This document shows positions 32,815-43,950 of a DNA stretch of 64,000 nt, one piece after another. A program made the translations under genes and the position numbers. This stretch comes from Sphingobium sp. BYY-5. Its GTDB lineage: Bacteria > Pseudomonadota > Alphaproteobacteria > Sphingomonadales > Sphingomonadaceae. The notes under the pieces are model-generated. The model did no database searches. It was not told where the DNA came from and was given only the letters and a program-made list of their open reading frames with translations. How positions within the stretch are numbered: position 1 is the first letter of the stretch; every line of letters starts with the position of its first letter. Location of the stretch: contig NZ_JALEBH010000001.1 in the NCBI RefSeq assembly GCF_022758885.1, forward strand, positions 1,798,001-1,862,000. The letters are read 5' to 3'.

Positions 32815-34209
32815 ATGACCGGACCCGCTATCCTCCTGCTGCTCGCGGGCCTGGGCGCCATCGCCTGGGTCAGCGCCCGCGCCCGCGCGCTGCGGTTACA
32901 GACCGCGGCGCGGGTCACCGGGCGGCGTGACGCCGTCCACAGCCTGCCTGGCTATCATGGCTGGTATGTCGCGCTGTGGACGCTCATTCCCGCCGGTATC
33001 TTCCTGGCCGTCTGGGCCAATGTGTCACCGGGCCTGGTGACGCAGGCCGTGCTGGCCGACCCGGCGGCGCAGAGCCTGCCCGCCGACGTCTTTTCCCGCT
33101 CCGCCATATTGGGCGAGGCGCGGGCGATCGCGTCGGGATTGCAGGCCGGCGCCTTCAACCCGGCCAGCCAGGCGCTGGTCGAGCCTTATCGCGAAGCGCT
33201 CAACATCTATGGCGTGGCCGGCGCGGCGTTGGCGCTGATCCTGGCCTTTGCCGGCGGCGCCTACGCCTTCACCCGCATCCGGCCCGACTTCCGGGCGCGC
33301 ACGCGGGTCGAGCGGCTGGTGATGGCGACCCTGCTGGTCGCCTCGCTGCTGGCGATCGTCACCACGCTGGGCATCGTCGCTTCCCTGCTGTGGGAAAGTT
33401 TCCGCTTCTTCTCGATGGTGAACCCGCTCGATTTCCTCTTCGGCACCAAATGGTCGCCGCAATCGGCCGCCATGGGCTATGGCAATAAGGATGCGTTCGG
33501 CGCAGTGCCGCTCTTCTGGGGCACCATCTTCATCGGCGCGATCATCGCCATGATCGTCGCCATTCCGCTGGGCCTGATGAGCGCGGTCTATCTGACCCAA
33601 TATGCGACGCCGACCGTGCGCAAGTGGATGAAGCCGATCCTGGAGGTGCTGGCCGGTGTTCCAACCGTCGTCTACGGCTATTTCGCTGCGCTGACCGTCG
33701 CCCCGGCGCTCCGCGATCTCGCCGTTTCGGTGGGCATCCATGGCGCCTCGTCCGAAAGCGCGCTGGCCGCCGGTCTGGTGATGGGCGTGATGATCATCCC
33801 CTTCGTCTCCTCCATGGCCGACGACAGCATCGCCGCCGTGCCGCAGTCGATGCGCGACGGCAGCCTGGCGATGGGTGCGACCACCAGCGAGACGATCACC
33901 CGCGTCCTCATCCCCGCCGCCCTGCCCGGCGTGGTCGGCGGCGTCCTGCTGGCCGTCAGCCGCGCCATCGGCGAAACGATGATCGTGGTGATGGCTGCCG
34001 GCCTTGCCGCCAACCTGACCGCCAATCCCTTCGCCAGCGTGACCACCGTGACGACCCAGATCGTCCAGTTGCTGACCGGCGACCAGGAATTCGACAGTGC
34101 CAAGACGCTGGCCGCCTTCGCACTCGGCCTGGTGCTGTTCATCGTTACTCTGCTGCTCAACATCGTGGCCCTGCGGGTCGTGAAGAAATATCGCGAGGCT
34201 TACGAATGA
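32815..34209 (+). CDS. pstC: Phosphate ABC transporter permease PstC
   Basis: 464-aa inner-membrane permease. The C-terminal 300 residues carry the binding-protein-dependent transport core: LFWGTIFIGAIIAMIVAIPLG, AGVPTVVYGYFA, then the EAA-like loop VPQSMRDGSLAMGATTSETI and AISRAIGETMIVVMAAG. The N-terminal part of about 150 residues adds membrane segments and an extracytoplasmic stretch, making it much longer than the roughly 320 aa of E. coli PstC. It follows pstS by 10 bp. It forms the channel with PstA. Confidence 0.93.
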   Translation: MTGPAILLLLAGLGAIAWVSARARALRLQTAARVTGRRDAVHSLPGYHGWYVALWTLIPAGIFLAVWANVSPGLVTQAVLADPAAQSLPADVFSRSAILGEARAIASGLQAGAFNPASQALVEPYREALNIYGVAGAALALILAFAGGAYAFTRIRPDFRARTRVERLVMATLLVASLLAIVTTLGIVASLLWESFRFFSMVNPLDFLFGTKWSPQSAAMGYGNKDAFGAVPLFWGTIFIGAIIAMIVAIPLGLMSAVYLTQYATPTVRKWMKPILEVLAGVPTVVYGYFAALTVAPALRDLAVSVGIHGASSESALAAGLVMGVMIIPFVSSMADDSIAAVPQSMRDGSLAMGATTSETITRVLIPAALPGVVGGVLLAVSRAIGETMIVVMAAGLAANLTANPFASVTTVTTQIVQLLTGDQEFDSAKTLAAFALGLVLFIVTLLLNIVALRVVKKYREAYE

Positions 34210-34226
34210 GCCGGAATATCAAAAAT

Positions 34227-34333
34227 CCGTTCGCCCTGAGCCTGTCGAAGGGCACGCCTGAGCGGAGCGAAGGCTCTGTGCTTCGCTCCGCTCAGCATGG
34301 GGCTTCGACTTCGCTCAGCCCGAACGGGGAAAA
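34227..34333. repeat. Palindromic repeat inside the pst operon
   Basis: Outer arms CCGTTCGCCCTGAGCCTGTCG (left) and GGGCTTCGACTTCGCTCAGC (right) are inverted relatives, enclosing a second hairpin CTGAGCGGAGCGAAG/CTTCGCTCCGCTCAG. It separates pstC from pstA, which are otherwise in one operon. Members of the same family are at 52478-52552 and 62875-62957. The structure could reduce or stabilise part of the operon message. Confidence 0.75.
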
Positions 34334-34339
34334 GCTATA

Positions 34340-35581
34340 ATGTCAGTCCGCAACCCCACCGACTGGAAGTCGGATGTGATGCGCAGGCGGATCGCGCGGC
34401 GCTATGGCGCGGAGCGCCGCTTCCGCCTGCTGGGCCTGGGCGCGGTCGCGTTGAGCGCGGCCTTCCTCGCCTTCCTGCTCTTCACCATGATGGGCAATGG
34501 CCTGCGCGGCTTCACCCGGACCGAGATCGCGCTGAAGGTCGACTTCCCAGCCTCGCCGCTGCTGCTCGACCCCGCCACCATCACCGATGAGGCACTGGCC
34601 AACGCCAACCTGCCGATGGTGACGGGAGAGGTTGCGAAAAAGGCGCTGGGCGCGGATGCCGACGCCTTGCTCTCTCCCACCGCCTGGGTCAGCATCCGCG
34701 ATGCGATCAAGGCCGATCCGAAGATCCTGAGCCGAACCGAAACCATTCGCGTCCCCGCCTCCACCGCGATCGACCTTGCCGCCAAGAGCAAGGGTTCGCC
34801 GGAAGCGGAGGCCGCCGTCGCCCGTCTCAAACAGGCCGGCGTCCTCTCGACCGGCTTCAACTGGAACTTCCTGACCGCCAGCGACGGCACCGATCCGACC
34901 CAGGTCGGCATCTGGGGCGCGTTCAAGGGGTCGCTGCTGACCATGCTGGTGACGCTGCTGCTCAGCTTCCCGGTGGGCGTGGCGACCGCGCTCTACCTGG
35001 AGGAATATGCGCCAAAAGCGTGGTGGACCGACATCATCGAAGTGTCGATCAACAACCTGGCAGCCGTCCCGTCGATCATCTTCGGCCTGCTCGGCCTGTC
35101 GATCTTCCTCAATTTCCTGCATCTGCCGCGATCGGCCGCGCTGATCGGCGGCATGACGCTGGCACTGATGACGATGCCGGTCATCGTCATCGCCGGACGC
35201 AACGCCATCAAGTCGGTGCCGCCCAGTATCCGCGATGCCGCGCTCGGCATCGGGGCAAGCCCGGTGCAGGTGGTGTTCCAGCACGTCCTGCCACTCGCCC
35301 TGCCCGGCATCCTGACCGGCACGATCATCGGCATGGCCCGCGCGCTGGGTGAGACGGCGCCGCTGCTGATGATCGGTATGCGCGCCTTCATCGCGACCCC
35401 GCCGGGCGGCATCACGGACCCTGCGACCGTGCTGCCGGTGCAGATTTTCCTCTGGTCGGACGAAGTCTCCAAGGGCTTCGTCGAGAAGACCTCGGCGGCG
35501 ATCATCGTGCTGCTTGTCTTCCTGCTCGCGATGAACGGCCTCGCCATCTACCTGCGCAACAAGTTTGAAAAACGGTGGTAA
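34340..35581 (+). CDS. pstA: Phosphate ABC transporter permease PstA
   Basis: 413-aa partner permease of PstC. After one membrane helix (about 28-50) comes an extracytoplasmic domain of roughly 130 residues, absent from E. coli PstA (about 296 aa), and then the transport core with [36 protein letters not shown], the EAA loop [19 protein letters not shown] and [16 protein letters not shown]. The phosphate operon context and the pairing with PstC settle identity. The first residues [12 protein letters not shown] are cytosolic. It is separated from pstC by a 130-bp repeat-bearing gap. Confidence 0.93.
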   Translation: MSVRNPTDWKSDVMRRRIARRYGAERRFRLLGLGAVALSAAFLAFLLFTMMGNGLRGFTRTEIALKVDFPASPLLLDPATITDEALANANLPMVTGEVAKKALGADADALLSPTAWVSIRDAIKADPKILSRTETIRVPASTAIDLAAKSKGSPEAEAAVARLKQAGVLSTGFNWNFLTASDGTDPTQVGIWGAFKGSLLTMLVTLLLSFPVGVATALYLEEYAPKAWWTDIIEVSINNLAAVPSIIFGLLGLSIFLNFLHLPRSAALIGGMTLALMTMPVIVIAGRNAIKSVPPSIRDAALGIGASPVQVVFQHVLPLALPGILTGTIIGMARALGETAPLLMIGMRAFIATPPGGITDPATVLPVQIFLWSDEVSKGFVEKTSAAIIVLLVFLLAMNGLAIYLRNKFEKRW

Positions 35582-35589
35582 ACAGCCCC

Positions 35590-36378
35590 ATGACAGAAGA
35601 ACAGCAAGACCTGACCATCGCGGATCCAAAGATGACCGCGCGCGACATCAAGGTCTTCTACGGCCCCAAGCAAGCGATCAAGGGCGTGTCGATCGATGTC
35701 GGCATGGACCATGTCACCGCCTTCATCGGCCCGTCGGGCTGCGGCAAGTCCACCTTCCTGCGGACGTTGAACCGCATGAATGACACCGTCGCGTCGGCGC
35801 GTGTCGAGGGCACGATCACGCTGGACGGAGAGGATATCTACGCGCCGTCCATGGACGTGGTGCAGCTACGCGCACGGGTGGGCATGGTGTTCCAGAAACC
35901 CAATCCCTTCCCCAAGTCGATCTACGAGAATATCGCCTATGGGCCGCGCATCCACGGCTTGGCTGCGGGCAAGGCGGACATGGACGTAATCGTCGAAAAG
36001 TCGTTGCGCCGCGCGGGCCTGTGGGACGAGGTGAAGGATCGCCTGCACGACAGCGGCACCGCACTTTCGGGCGGGCAGCAGCAGCGCCTGTGCATCGGCC
36101 GCGCCATCGCGGTGGAACCCGAAGTCATCCTGATGGACGAGCCATGCTCGGCGCTCGATCCCATCGCCACCGCCAAGATCGAGGAACTGATCCACGAACT
36201 GCGCGGCCGCTACGCGATCGTCATCGTCACCCACAATATGCAGCAGGCCGCCCGCGTATCGCAGCGGACCGCCTTCTTCCACCTGGGCGAACTGGTCGAA
36301 TATGGCGTGACGTCGGACATCTTCACCAATCCGCGGCAGGAGCGGACCAAGGACTATATCACCGGACGTTATGGCTGA
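35590..36378 (+). CDS. pstB: Phosphate ABC transporter ATPase PstB
   Basis: 262-aa ATP-binding subunit. Walker [11 protein letters not shown]-loop [13 protein letters not shown], signature [10 protein letters not shown], Walker [16 protein letters not shown] and the switch His in IVTHNMQQ are all intact. [18 protein letters not shown] is characteristic of PstB. Start at ATG 35590, nine bases after the pstA stop; a GTG at 35575 is possible but overlaps pstA. It energises PstCA and takes part in signalling to PhoR. Confidence 0.95.
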   Translation: MTEEQQDLTIADPKMTARDIKVFYGPKQAIKGVSIDVGMDHVTAFIGPSGCGKSTFLRTLNRMNDTVASARVEGTITLDGEDIYAPSMDVVQLRARVGMVFQKPNPFPKSIYENIAYGPRIHGLAAGKADMDVIVEKSLRRAGLWDEVKDRLHDSGTALSGGQQQRLCIGRAIAVEPEVILMDEPCSALDPIATAKIEELIHELRGRYAIVIVTHNMQQAARVSQRTAFFHLGELVEYGVTSDIFTNPRQERTKDYITGRYG

Positions 36379-36411
36379 TTTTGGGGCTGAATCCGGTGCG
36401 GAGAGAAGAAC

Positions 36412-37107
36412 ATGGCTGAACATACGATCAAGGCATTCGACGAAGAGATCGACCGGCTGCGCGGCCTGATCGCCGAGATGGGCGGTCGCGCCGAAGCGGC
36501 GATCGAGAATGCGATGCTGGCCCTCCAGCGGCAGGACAAGAAGCTCGCCGCCGAAGTGGTCGAGGGTGACAAGCGCATCGACGCGATCGAGGCGGAGGTC
36601 GAAAAGCTGGTGATCCAGGTCATCGCCCTGCGCGCGCCCATGGCCAACGACCTGCGCGACGTGATCGCCGCCTTGAAGATCGTCGGCGTGGTCGAACGCA
36701 TCGGCGACTATGCCAAGAATATCGCCAAGCGCGTGCCGTTGATCGCCACCAACACCCGGACGCTGGAGCCGATCTCGCTGCTCCCGTCGATGGGACAGGT
36801 CGCGGGCGAGATGGTGCATGACGCGCTCAACGCCTTCGCCGCGCGCGACGCCGACCTGGCGCTGGCGGTGGTCGAGCGCGACACGGTGGTTGACGATTTC
36901 TACAACAGCGTTTTCCGCACGCTCGTCACCTTCATGGTCGAAAATCCCAAGACGATCAGCGAGTGCGCGCATCTGCTGTTCGTCGCCAAGAATATCGAAC
37001 GCATCGGCGACCATGCGACCAATGTCGCGGAGATGGTCTATTATGCCGCCACCGGCCAGATGCTGCCGGATCGCGAGCGCGGCGCCGATATCCAGGTGGA
37101 GGACTGA
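36412..37107 (+). CDS. phoU: Phosphate signalling protein PhoU
   Basis: 231-aa all-helical protein with two PhoU repeats. The metal-binding motifs are visible in each half (EAEVEKLVIQVIALRAPMANDLRDVIAALK with ERIGDYAKNIAK; then the second repeat with ERIGDHATNVAEMVYY). PhoU restrains PhoR when phosphate is plentiful by linking it with PstB. It is 33 bp after pstB and 3 bp before phoB. Confidence 0.95.
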   Translation: MAEHTIKAFDEEIDRLRGLIAEMGGRAEAAIENAMLALQRQDKKLAAEVVEGDKRIDAIEAEVEKLVIQVIALRAPMANDLRDVIAALKIVGVVERIGDYAKNIAKRVPLIATNTRTLEPISLLPSMGQVAGEMVHDALNAFAARDADLALAVVERDTVVDDFYNSVFRTLVTFMVENPKTISECAHLLFVAKNIERIGDHATNVAEMVYYAATGQMLPDRERGADIQVED

Positions 37108-37110
37108 GCC

Positions 37111-37812
37111 ATGGCGAAGGCGAAGATGCTGCTGGTCGAGGATGATGCGGCGCTCGCCGAACTCCTCATATGGCATTTCAAGCGCGAGGATTTCGACGTC
37201 GCCCACACGGTCGACGGCGAGGAAGCGCTGCTGATGGCGCAGGAAAATGTGCCCGACATCGTGTTGCTCGACTGGATGGTCGAAAGCCTGTCGGGGATCG
37301 AGGTCTGCCGCCGCCTGCGCCGCATGAACGGCACGGCCAACATCCCGATCATCATGCTCACCGCGCGCGGTGAGGAAGAGGATCGGGTGCGCGGCCTGGA
37401 AACCGGCGCCGACGATTATGTGACCAAGCCCTTCTCCCCGCGCGAACTGGTCGCCCGCGTCGGCGCGGTGCTGCGCCGCGTGCGCCCGGCGCTGGCCGGC
37501 GAGACGCTCAGCTTCGCGGACGTCGAGATGGACACGGTCGGCCACAAGGTCCGCCGCAGCGGCCAGGTGATCCCGCTCGGCCCCACCGAGTTCCGTTTGC
37601 TCAAGCATTTCCTGGAGCATCCCGGCTGGGTCTTCTCGCGCGAGCGGCTGCTCGACAGCGTCTGGGGCCAGGACAGCGACATCGAACTGCGCACCGTCGA
37701 CGTGCATATCCGGCGGCTTCGCAAGGCGATCAACGCGGACGGCCTGTATCAGGACATCATCCGCACCGTGCGCTCGGCCGGTTATGCGCTGGACACCGAG
37801 GGCGTGGGGTAA
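37111..37812 (+). CDS. phoB: Phosphate regulon response regulator PhoB
   Basis: 233-aa OmpR-family regulator. The receiver domain has the acidic pocket Glu10-Asp11-Asp12, phosphorylated Asp54 in VLLDWM and Lys near 109 in YVTKPFSP. The C-terminal winged helix includes GPTEFRLLKHFLEHPGWVFSRERLLDSVWG and DVHIRRLRKAIN. When phosphorylated by PhoR it activates Pho boxes such as the one before pstS. Placed last in the operon, away from phoR, unlike the adjacent phoBR of enterics. A strong terminator follows. Confidence 0.95.
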   Translation: MAKAKMLLVEDDAALAELLIWHFKREDFDVAHTVDGEEALLMAQENVPDIVLLDWMVESLSGIEVCRRLRRMNGTANIPIIMLTARGEEEDRVRGLETGADDYVTKPFSPRELVARVGAVLRRVRPALAGETLSFADVEMDTVGHKVRRSGQVIPLGPTEFRLLKHFLEHPGWVFSRERLLDSVWGQDSDIELRTVDVHIRRLRKAINADGLYQDIIRTVRSAGYALDTEGVG

Positions 37813-37836
37813 CGCGCCTCCACCTATGGAATAAGC

Positions 37837-37872
37837 AAAGACCTCTCCAAGGCGACTTGGGGAGGTCTTTTA
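37837..37872 (+). terminator. Terminator of the pst-phoB operon
   Basis: AAAGACCTCTCCAAG pairs with CTTGGGGAGGTCTTT across a GCGA loop, with one mismatch, followed by T residues. It lies 25 bp after the phoB stop. Confidence 0.85.
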
Positions 37873-38064
37873 GCGATCAGGGCGCTTGCAAACCCACTTC
37901 CTGAATGTGGATGCGGGAAGCGAGCTATAAAGACTCCTCCCTCTGCCGGGGAGGATAAAAAAGCCGCCCGACCGCCTTTCCTACCCAGTATTGTCGCTCC
38001 GGTCTTCGTCGGATTCGTTCGCATAGCCTAGCAATAGCCGCCTTCACCCATTAGGCATCCAACA

Positions 38065-39354
38065 ATGAAGCCATCAGAGATCGACATGGGCGCGGGGCGC
38101 TCATCTTCCCGCACCCTGGGCCTGGCCGCCTGCATCGCCCTGGTCATGGGCAACATGATCGGGTCGGGCGTATTCCTGCTACCCGCGTCGCTGGCGCCCT
38201 TTGGCTGGGATGCGGTGGCGGGATGGATGTTCACCATCGCCGGTTCGCTGGTGCTGGCCTTCGTCATCGCGCGGCTGACGGTCGCACTGCCGGACGCCAA
38301 TGCATCGCAGATGATTGCGCGCGCCTATGGGCCGCTGGCCGGGTTCGCGATCGGCTGGATCTACTGGATCTCGATCATCATCACCAATGTCACCATCGCG
38401 GTGGCGGCGACGGCGAACCTCAGCAGCATCGTCCCCACGCTGGCCAAGCCCGGCGTCGGCGCGCTCTGCTCGATCGCCTTTCTCTGGATAATGACCGGCG
38501 TCAATCTGATTGGCGCGCGCGCCGCCGGCCTCACCCAGATCGGTACGACGATCATCAAGCTGATCCCGATCGTCGTCATACTCGTCCTGCTGGCGCTGAT
38601 CCTGGGCAGCGGCAAGGCGGAGGTTGTCCCCTTTCCCGCGCAAGGGCTGACCGGAGCGGGCATCACCGCGTCCGCAGCGCTGACATTATGGGCGCTGCTG
38701 GGCTTCGAGTCCGCCAGCGTGGCCGCCGACAAGGTGCGTGACCCCGCCCGTACCATTCCGCGCGCGACGTTGATCGGCACGGCGGTGACGGGCCTCATCT
38801 ATCTGGTGGTCTGCTCCGGCATCGCGCTCACCCTGCCAGCGGCGGAAACGCAGACCGGATCGCCCTTCGGCGCTTTCGTCAGCCATTATTGGTCCCCCGG
38901 CCCGGCCAGCTTCATCGCGATCTTCGTGGTGATAAGCTGCCTCGGCGCGCTCAACGGCTGGACGTTGTTGCAGGGCGAGGTGCCGCTGGCCATGGCGCGT
39001 GCGGGCGAATTGCCGCGCTGGCTGGCCAAAACGGACGCCAAGGGGACGCCGATGCGCGGCCTGATCCTCTCGACCGTGCTGGCGAGCCTGATGCTGGTCG
39101 CCAACAGCCTGCAGGGGCTGGTGGCATTGTTCACGGCAATGGCGCTGCTGGCGACGTCGGCGACCCTGTGGCTTTATGTCGGCTGCGCACTGGCGAGTCT
39201 GCGCTTCCGCCTGGTGGTGCCGGCGGCCATCATCGGCCTGGGCTATGCGCTATGGACGCTTTGGGGCGCGGGTGTGGCGGCAAGCGGGTCCAGCATCCTG
39301 CTGATGCTGGCGGGCCTGCCCTTCTACTGGTGGGCGCGGCGGGGGCGATCGTGA
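38065..39354 (+). CDS. APC family amino acid permease
   Basis: 429-aa inner-membrane transporter with about twelve hydrophobic segments. The first helix carries LVMGNMIGSGVFLLPASL, the glycine-broken substrate helix of the APC superfamily, and helix 6 the ALLGFESASVAADKVRDPARTIPRA pattern. It resembles the basic-amino-acid/polyamine antiporter branch (AdiC, PotE and similar), but the exact substrate is not readable. It stands alone after the phoB terminator and before the convergent dnaJ. Confidence 0.85.
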   Translation: MKPSEIDMGAGRSSSRTLGLAACIALVMGNMIGSGVFLLPASLAPFGWDAVAGWMFTIAGSLVLAFVIARLTVALPDANASQMIARAYGPLAGFAIGWIYWISIIITNVTIAVAATANLSSIVPTLAKPGVGALCSIAFLWIMTGVNLIGARAAGLTQIGTTIIKLIPIVVILVLLALILGSGKAEVVPFPAQGLTGAGITASAALTLWALLGFESASVAADKVRDPARTIPRATLIGTAVTGLIYLVVCSGIALTLPAAETQTGSPFGAFVSHYWSPGPASFIAIFVVISCLGALNGWTLLQGEVPLAMARAGELPRWLAKTDAKGTPMRGLILSTVLASLMLVANSLQGLVALFTAMALLATSATLWLYVGCALASLRFRLVVPAAIIGLGYALWTLWGAGVAASGSSILLMLAGLPFYWWARRGRS

Positions 39355-39412
39355 CTGTTCCCCCGGTCCTTCAACTGCCTGCTTGCAATCGAAGGGCCGG
39401 GACACATAAAGC

Positions 39413-40552
39413 TTAATCGCCCCACAATTCCTTGAGCTTGGAGAAGAAGCCCGTGGATTGCGGGCATTCCTCGCCCGTCTCGGTCTCACGAAAGGCTTCG
39501 AGCAGTTCCTTCTGCTTGACGGTTAGGCGAGTCGGTGTCTCGACGTCGATCTGCACCACCAGGTCGCCCTGCCCCCGGCCGTTCAGCACCGGCATACCGA
39601 CACCGCGCTGGCGGATCTGCTTACCCGACTGGATACCGGTGGGAATCTTGATTTCATGCCGCACGCCATCAAGGCCCGGCACTTCGATCACCCCCCCCAG
39701 CGCCGCCGTGGTGAAGCTGACCGGCGCCCGGCAGAAGAGCGTCGTGCCGTCCCGTTCGAAGATCGGGTGCCGCTTCACATGCAGGAAGATATAGAGGTCG
39801 CCCGCCGGCGCGCCGCGCGCACCAGCCTCTCCCTCACCCGACAGGCGGATGCGGGTGCCTTCATCGACACCGGCCGGAATATTGACCGACAACGTCTTGG
39901 GCTTGTCCATACGCCCTTCGCCCCGGCAGGAACGGCAAGGGCTTTCGATCACCTGGCCCGCGCCATGGCAGGACGGACAGGTCCGCTCGACCACGAAGAA
40001 GCCTTGCTGCGCCCGCACCTGTCCATGACCGTGGCAGGTGCCGCAGGTCTTGACCCCGGTGCCGGACTGCGCGCCCGATCCGTCGCAGCTTTCGCACGCG
40101 GTCGAAACCTCGATCTGGATTTCGGTCTGCTTGCCATGGAACGCTTCGTCGAGCGAGATTTCGAGGTCGTAGCGCAGGTCCGCGCCACGCCGGTTGGCCT
40201 GACGCCCACCGCCGGCACCGCCGCCGAAACCGGCCTGACCGAAAATCGTCTCGAAAATATCGCCAAGGTCGGAAAAGCCGCCCGCGCCGCCGTGGAAACC
40301 ACCGCCGCCGCCCTGTTGCTGCTGCTTGAAGGCAGCATGGCCGAACCGGTCATAGGCCGCGCGCTTCTGCGGGTCCTTCAGACATTCATAGGCTTCGGAC
40401 ACGGCCTTGAACCTGGCCTCACTGTCGGTGCATCCCCCGGTCTTGTCCGGGTGATATTTCATCGCCATTTTGCGATAGGCGCTCTTGATGGCCGCGCCAT
40501 CCGCCGTCCGCTCGATTTCGAGCAGTTCATAATAATCGATTTCGGTCGTCAT
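39413..40552 (-). CDS. dnaJ: Chaperone DnaJ
   Basis: 379-aa type I J-protein. J domain with HPDKTGG (the HPD motif) near residue 33, a Gly/Phe-rich linker (about 75-120), and a zinc-finger region with four CxxCxGxG-like repeats (CESCDGSG, CGTCHGHG, CPSCHGAG, CRSCRGEG), followed by the C-terminal substrate-binding domains. It stimulates DnaK ATPase and delivers clients. Start at MTTEIDYYELL. It is downstream of dnaK in the same direction, separated by 120 bp that contain a palindromic repeat. Confidence 0.95.
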   Translation of the reverse strand: MTTEIDYYELLEIERTADGAAIKSAYRKMAMKYHPDKTGGCTDSEARFKAVSEAYECLKDPQKRAAYDRFGHAAFKQQQQGGGGGFHGGAGGFSDLGDIFETIFGQAGFGGGAGGGRQANRRGADLRYDLEISLDEAFHGKQTEIQIEVSTACESCDGSGAQSGTGVKTCGTCHGHGQVRAQQGFFVVERTCPSCHGAGQVIESPCRSCRGEGRMDKPKTLSVNIPAGVDEGTRIRLSGEGEAGARGAPAGDLYIFLHVKRHPIFERDGTTLFCRAPVSFTTAALGGVIEVPGLDGVRHEIKIPTGIQSGKQIRQRGVGMPVLNGRGQGDLVVQIDVETPTRLTVKQKELLEAFRETETGEECPQSTGFFSKLKELWGD

Positions 40553-40570
40553 ATCGCCCCCGGCCCCCAT

Positions 40571-40664
40571 CTACCGTCACCCCGGCGGAGGCCGGGGTCC
40601 AGGATCACGGAAGTTGCCGCGTGAAGCTCTGGATTCCGGCTTCTGCCGGAATGACGGTAAGAGG
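40571..40664. repeat. Palindromic repeat pair between dnaK and dnaJ
   Basis: Two small palindromes: CACCCCGGCGGAGGCCGGGGT near 40574 and GATTCCGGCTTCTGCCGGAAT near 40632, with the outer ends GTCACC and the mirrored end GGTAAG. Both resemble the repeat types at 1005 and in the MITE-like elements. As they form stable RNA they may trim or attenuate the dnaK-dnaJ message. Confidence 0.65.
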
Positions 40665-40672
40665 TCATGGCT

Positions 40673-42571
<1,899 letters not shown>

Positions 42572-42744
42572 CTTGTCCTCTTGTAACCCCAAATTCATTC
42601 AGCGGTTGACGGCCCCATACCTCACGTAAGCGCCAAGGCAAGGCCGGTTTGCACGAGGGATATAAGCTCGCTTTCGCTTGGCACAAGAAGCGGGCGCGAT
42701 TAGCTATGCAAGCGACCGGAAACGAGACAGTCATGGAGTGCAGG

Positions 42745-43221
42745 ATGCGCGCGCCCTTTAGCCTATTCGCCCTTGCCGCGCCGCTGGCGCTTCCCCTGGC
42801 GCTGAGCGCTTGCGGCGACCCTGCGCCAGCCTATGTCGACCAGGCCTGGATTCGCCTGTCGCCCAACAAGGATATGCCCGCCGCCGGCTATTTCGTGGCG
42901 CATGGCGGCGACTCAGGCGCACAATTGCGCGGCGTCATCACCGACTACGCACTGAAGGTCGAGATGCATGAAAGCATGACCAAGGACGGCATGACGACGA
43001 TGGAGCGGATCGACAGCGTCGACATCCCCGCCAAGGGTAAGGTCGCCTTCGCGCCCGGCGGCAAGCATCTGATGCTCTGGGGCGTCAATGATACGGCGAT
43101 CAGCCGAGGCAAGATGCAACTGACCTTCCTGATGGCCAATGGCGACCGGTTGCTGGTGGACGCGGTTATCCAGAAGCCCGGCGTCGCGGCGGGCAACACG
43201 GGCGAGCATCAGCAACATTGA
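42745..43221 (+). CDS. Periplasmic copper chaperone PCu(A)C
   Basis: 158-aa exported protein of the PCu(A)C family, which carries Cu(I) to cytochrome oxidase or related enzymes. The signal sequence ends in LALSACGD, a lipobox, so it may be a lipoprotein. Copper ligands fit the family pattern: MHESM (His and Met) in the first half and GKHLMLWG (His and Met) in the second, with the C-terminal His-rich end GEHQQH. I prefer the start at 42745 preceded by GGAG; ATG at 42733 is possible. Divergent from dnaK. Confidence 0.88.
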   Translation: MRAPFSLFALAAPLALPLALSACGDPAPAYVDQAWIRLSPNKDMPAAGYFVAHGGDSGAQLRGVITDYALKVEMHESMTKDGMTTMERIDSVDIPAKGKVAFAPGGKHLMLWGVNDTAISRGKMQLTFLMANGDRLLVDAVIQKPGVAAGNTGEHQQH

Positions 43222-43676
43222 GCAGCCGTCCACTTACATCCGACGAAATCGCGCTCGCCCGGAGCATGTTCGGCAATGCTGTCGATTACGCAAGGGTTCG
43301 GGTCCACAATCGGAAATGGTGGCCGCTCCAGCCGCGACATGTAACGATGGCGCCCGATGGCGATCTCTGGTTCCATCCCGACGGCGGCCTGTTCTGCGCC
43401 GACTTCTGCACAAGCCCGCTGCATATCCAGGGGCATTTCATCCATGAGATGACGCATGTCTGGCAGGCGCAGCGGTCGGGGAAATATTGGCTGCCGCTGA
43501 TGCGGCACCCATTTTGCCGCTATGGCTACGACATCGTGCCCAGCAAGCCGTTCGACCGCTACGGTATAGAGCAGCAGGCCGAAATCGTGCGGCACGCCTT
43601 TCTGTTACGGCGAGGCGTACGGGTCGATGGAAAGCCGGGGCTGGAAACCTACGAGACGCTGCTGCCCTTCGCTTGA
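43218..43676 (+). CDS. HExxH metallopeptidase-like protein ('vgr related' family)
   Basis: 152-aa protein of a family common in sphingomonads and usually labelled vgr related protein. It contains a zinc-site motif HEMTHVWQ near residue 76 and later an Ala-Glu-Ile-Val-Arg-His-Ala segment, resembling minimal gluzincin domains. It has no signal peptide. The reading frame begins with TTG at 43218, overlapping the stop of the copper chaperone gene (TTGA), so it is probably coupled to it. The function is unknown and the old name implies no link to type VI secretion. Confidence 0.7.
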   Translation: MSSRPLTSDEIALARSMFGNAVDYARVRVHNRKWWPLQPRHVTMAPDGDLWFHPDGGLFCADFCTSPLHIQGHFIHEMTHVWQAQRSGKYWLPLMRHPFCRYGYDIVPSKPFDRYGIEQQAEIVRHAFLLRRGVRVDGKPGLETYETLLPFA

Positions 43677-43680
43677 GGCC

Positions 43681-43699
43681 ATTACCAATATTTGGTAAT
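43681..43699. promoter_or_regulatory. Palindromic operator upstream of parDE
   Basis: ATTACCAATATTTGGTAAT is a perfect inverted repeat of 8-bp arms around TAT, 9 bp before the parD start. ParD-type antitoxins bind such sites to repress their own operon. The AT-rich sequence likely overlaps the promoter. Confidence 0.65.
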
Positions 43700-43707
43700 C
43701 TGTGGCC

Positions 43708-43950
43708 ATGAGCAGCAAGACCACCTCCATCGCCCTGGGCGATCATTTCCGCGAATTTGCCGAACGCAAGGTCAGCGAAGGACGGTACGGCTCGACCAGC
43801 GAGGTCGTGCGGGCAGGTTTGCGGCTGTTGGAACATGAGGAACAGAAATTGGAAGCGTTGCGTGCAGCGTTGATCGAAGGGGAAGAAAGCGGCATCCTTC
43901 ATGACTTCGACATGCGCGAGTGGATTGATCGCCGGTTTCCCACCGCGTGA
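43708..43950 (+). CDS. parD: ParD family antitoxin
   Basis: 80-aa type II antitoxin. The N terminus (SIALGDHFREFAERKVSEGRYGSTSEVVRAGLRLLEHEE) is a ribbon-helix-helix DNA-binding domain and the C-terminal tail (GILHDFDMREWIDRRF) would wrap the toxin. Start at ATG 43708, close to the palindrome; an in-frame GTG at 43702 would add two residues. It overlaps the toxin start by 4 bp (GTGA), the classic coupled arrangement. Confidence 0.9.
   Translation: MSSKTTSIALGDHFREFAERKVSEGRYGSTSEVVRAGLRLLEHEEQKLEALRAALIEGEESGILHDFDMREWIDRRFPTA

Noticed and set aside
35866..37707. A 613-aa minus-strand frame over pstB, phoU and phoB
   Set aside because: Antisense to three clear genes and without motifs.
43218..43676. 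Type VI secretion component, from the 'vgr related' label
   Set aside because: No VgrG, Hcp or other T6SS gene is near and the protein shows only an HExxH motif.
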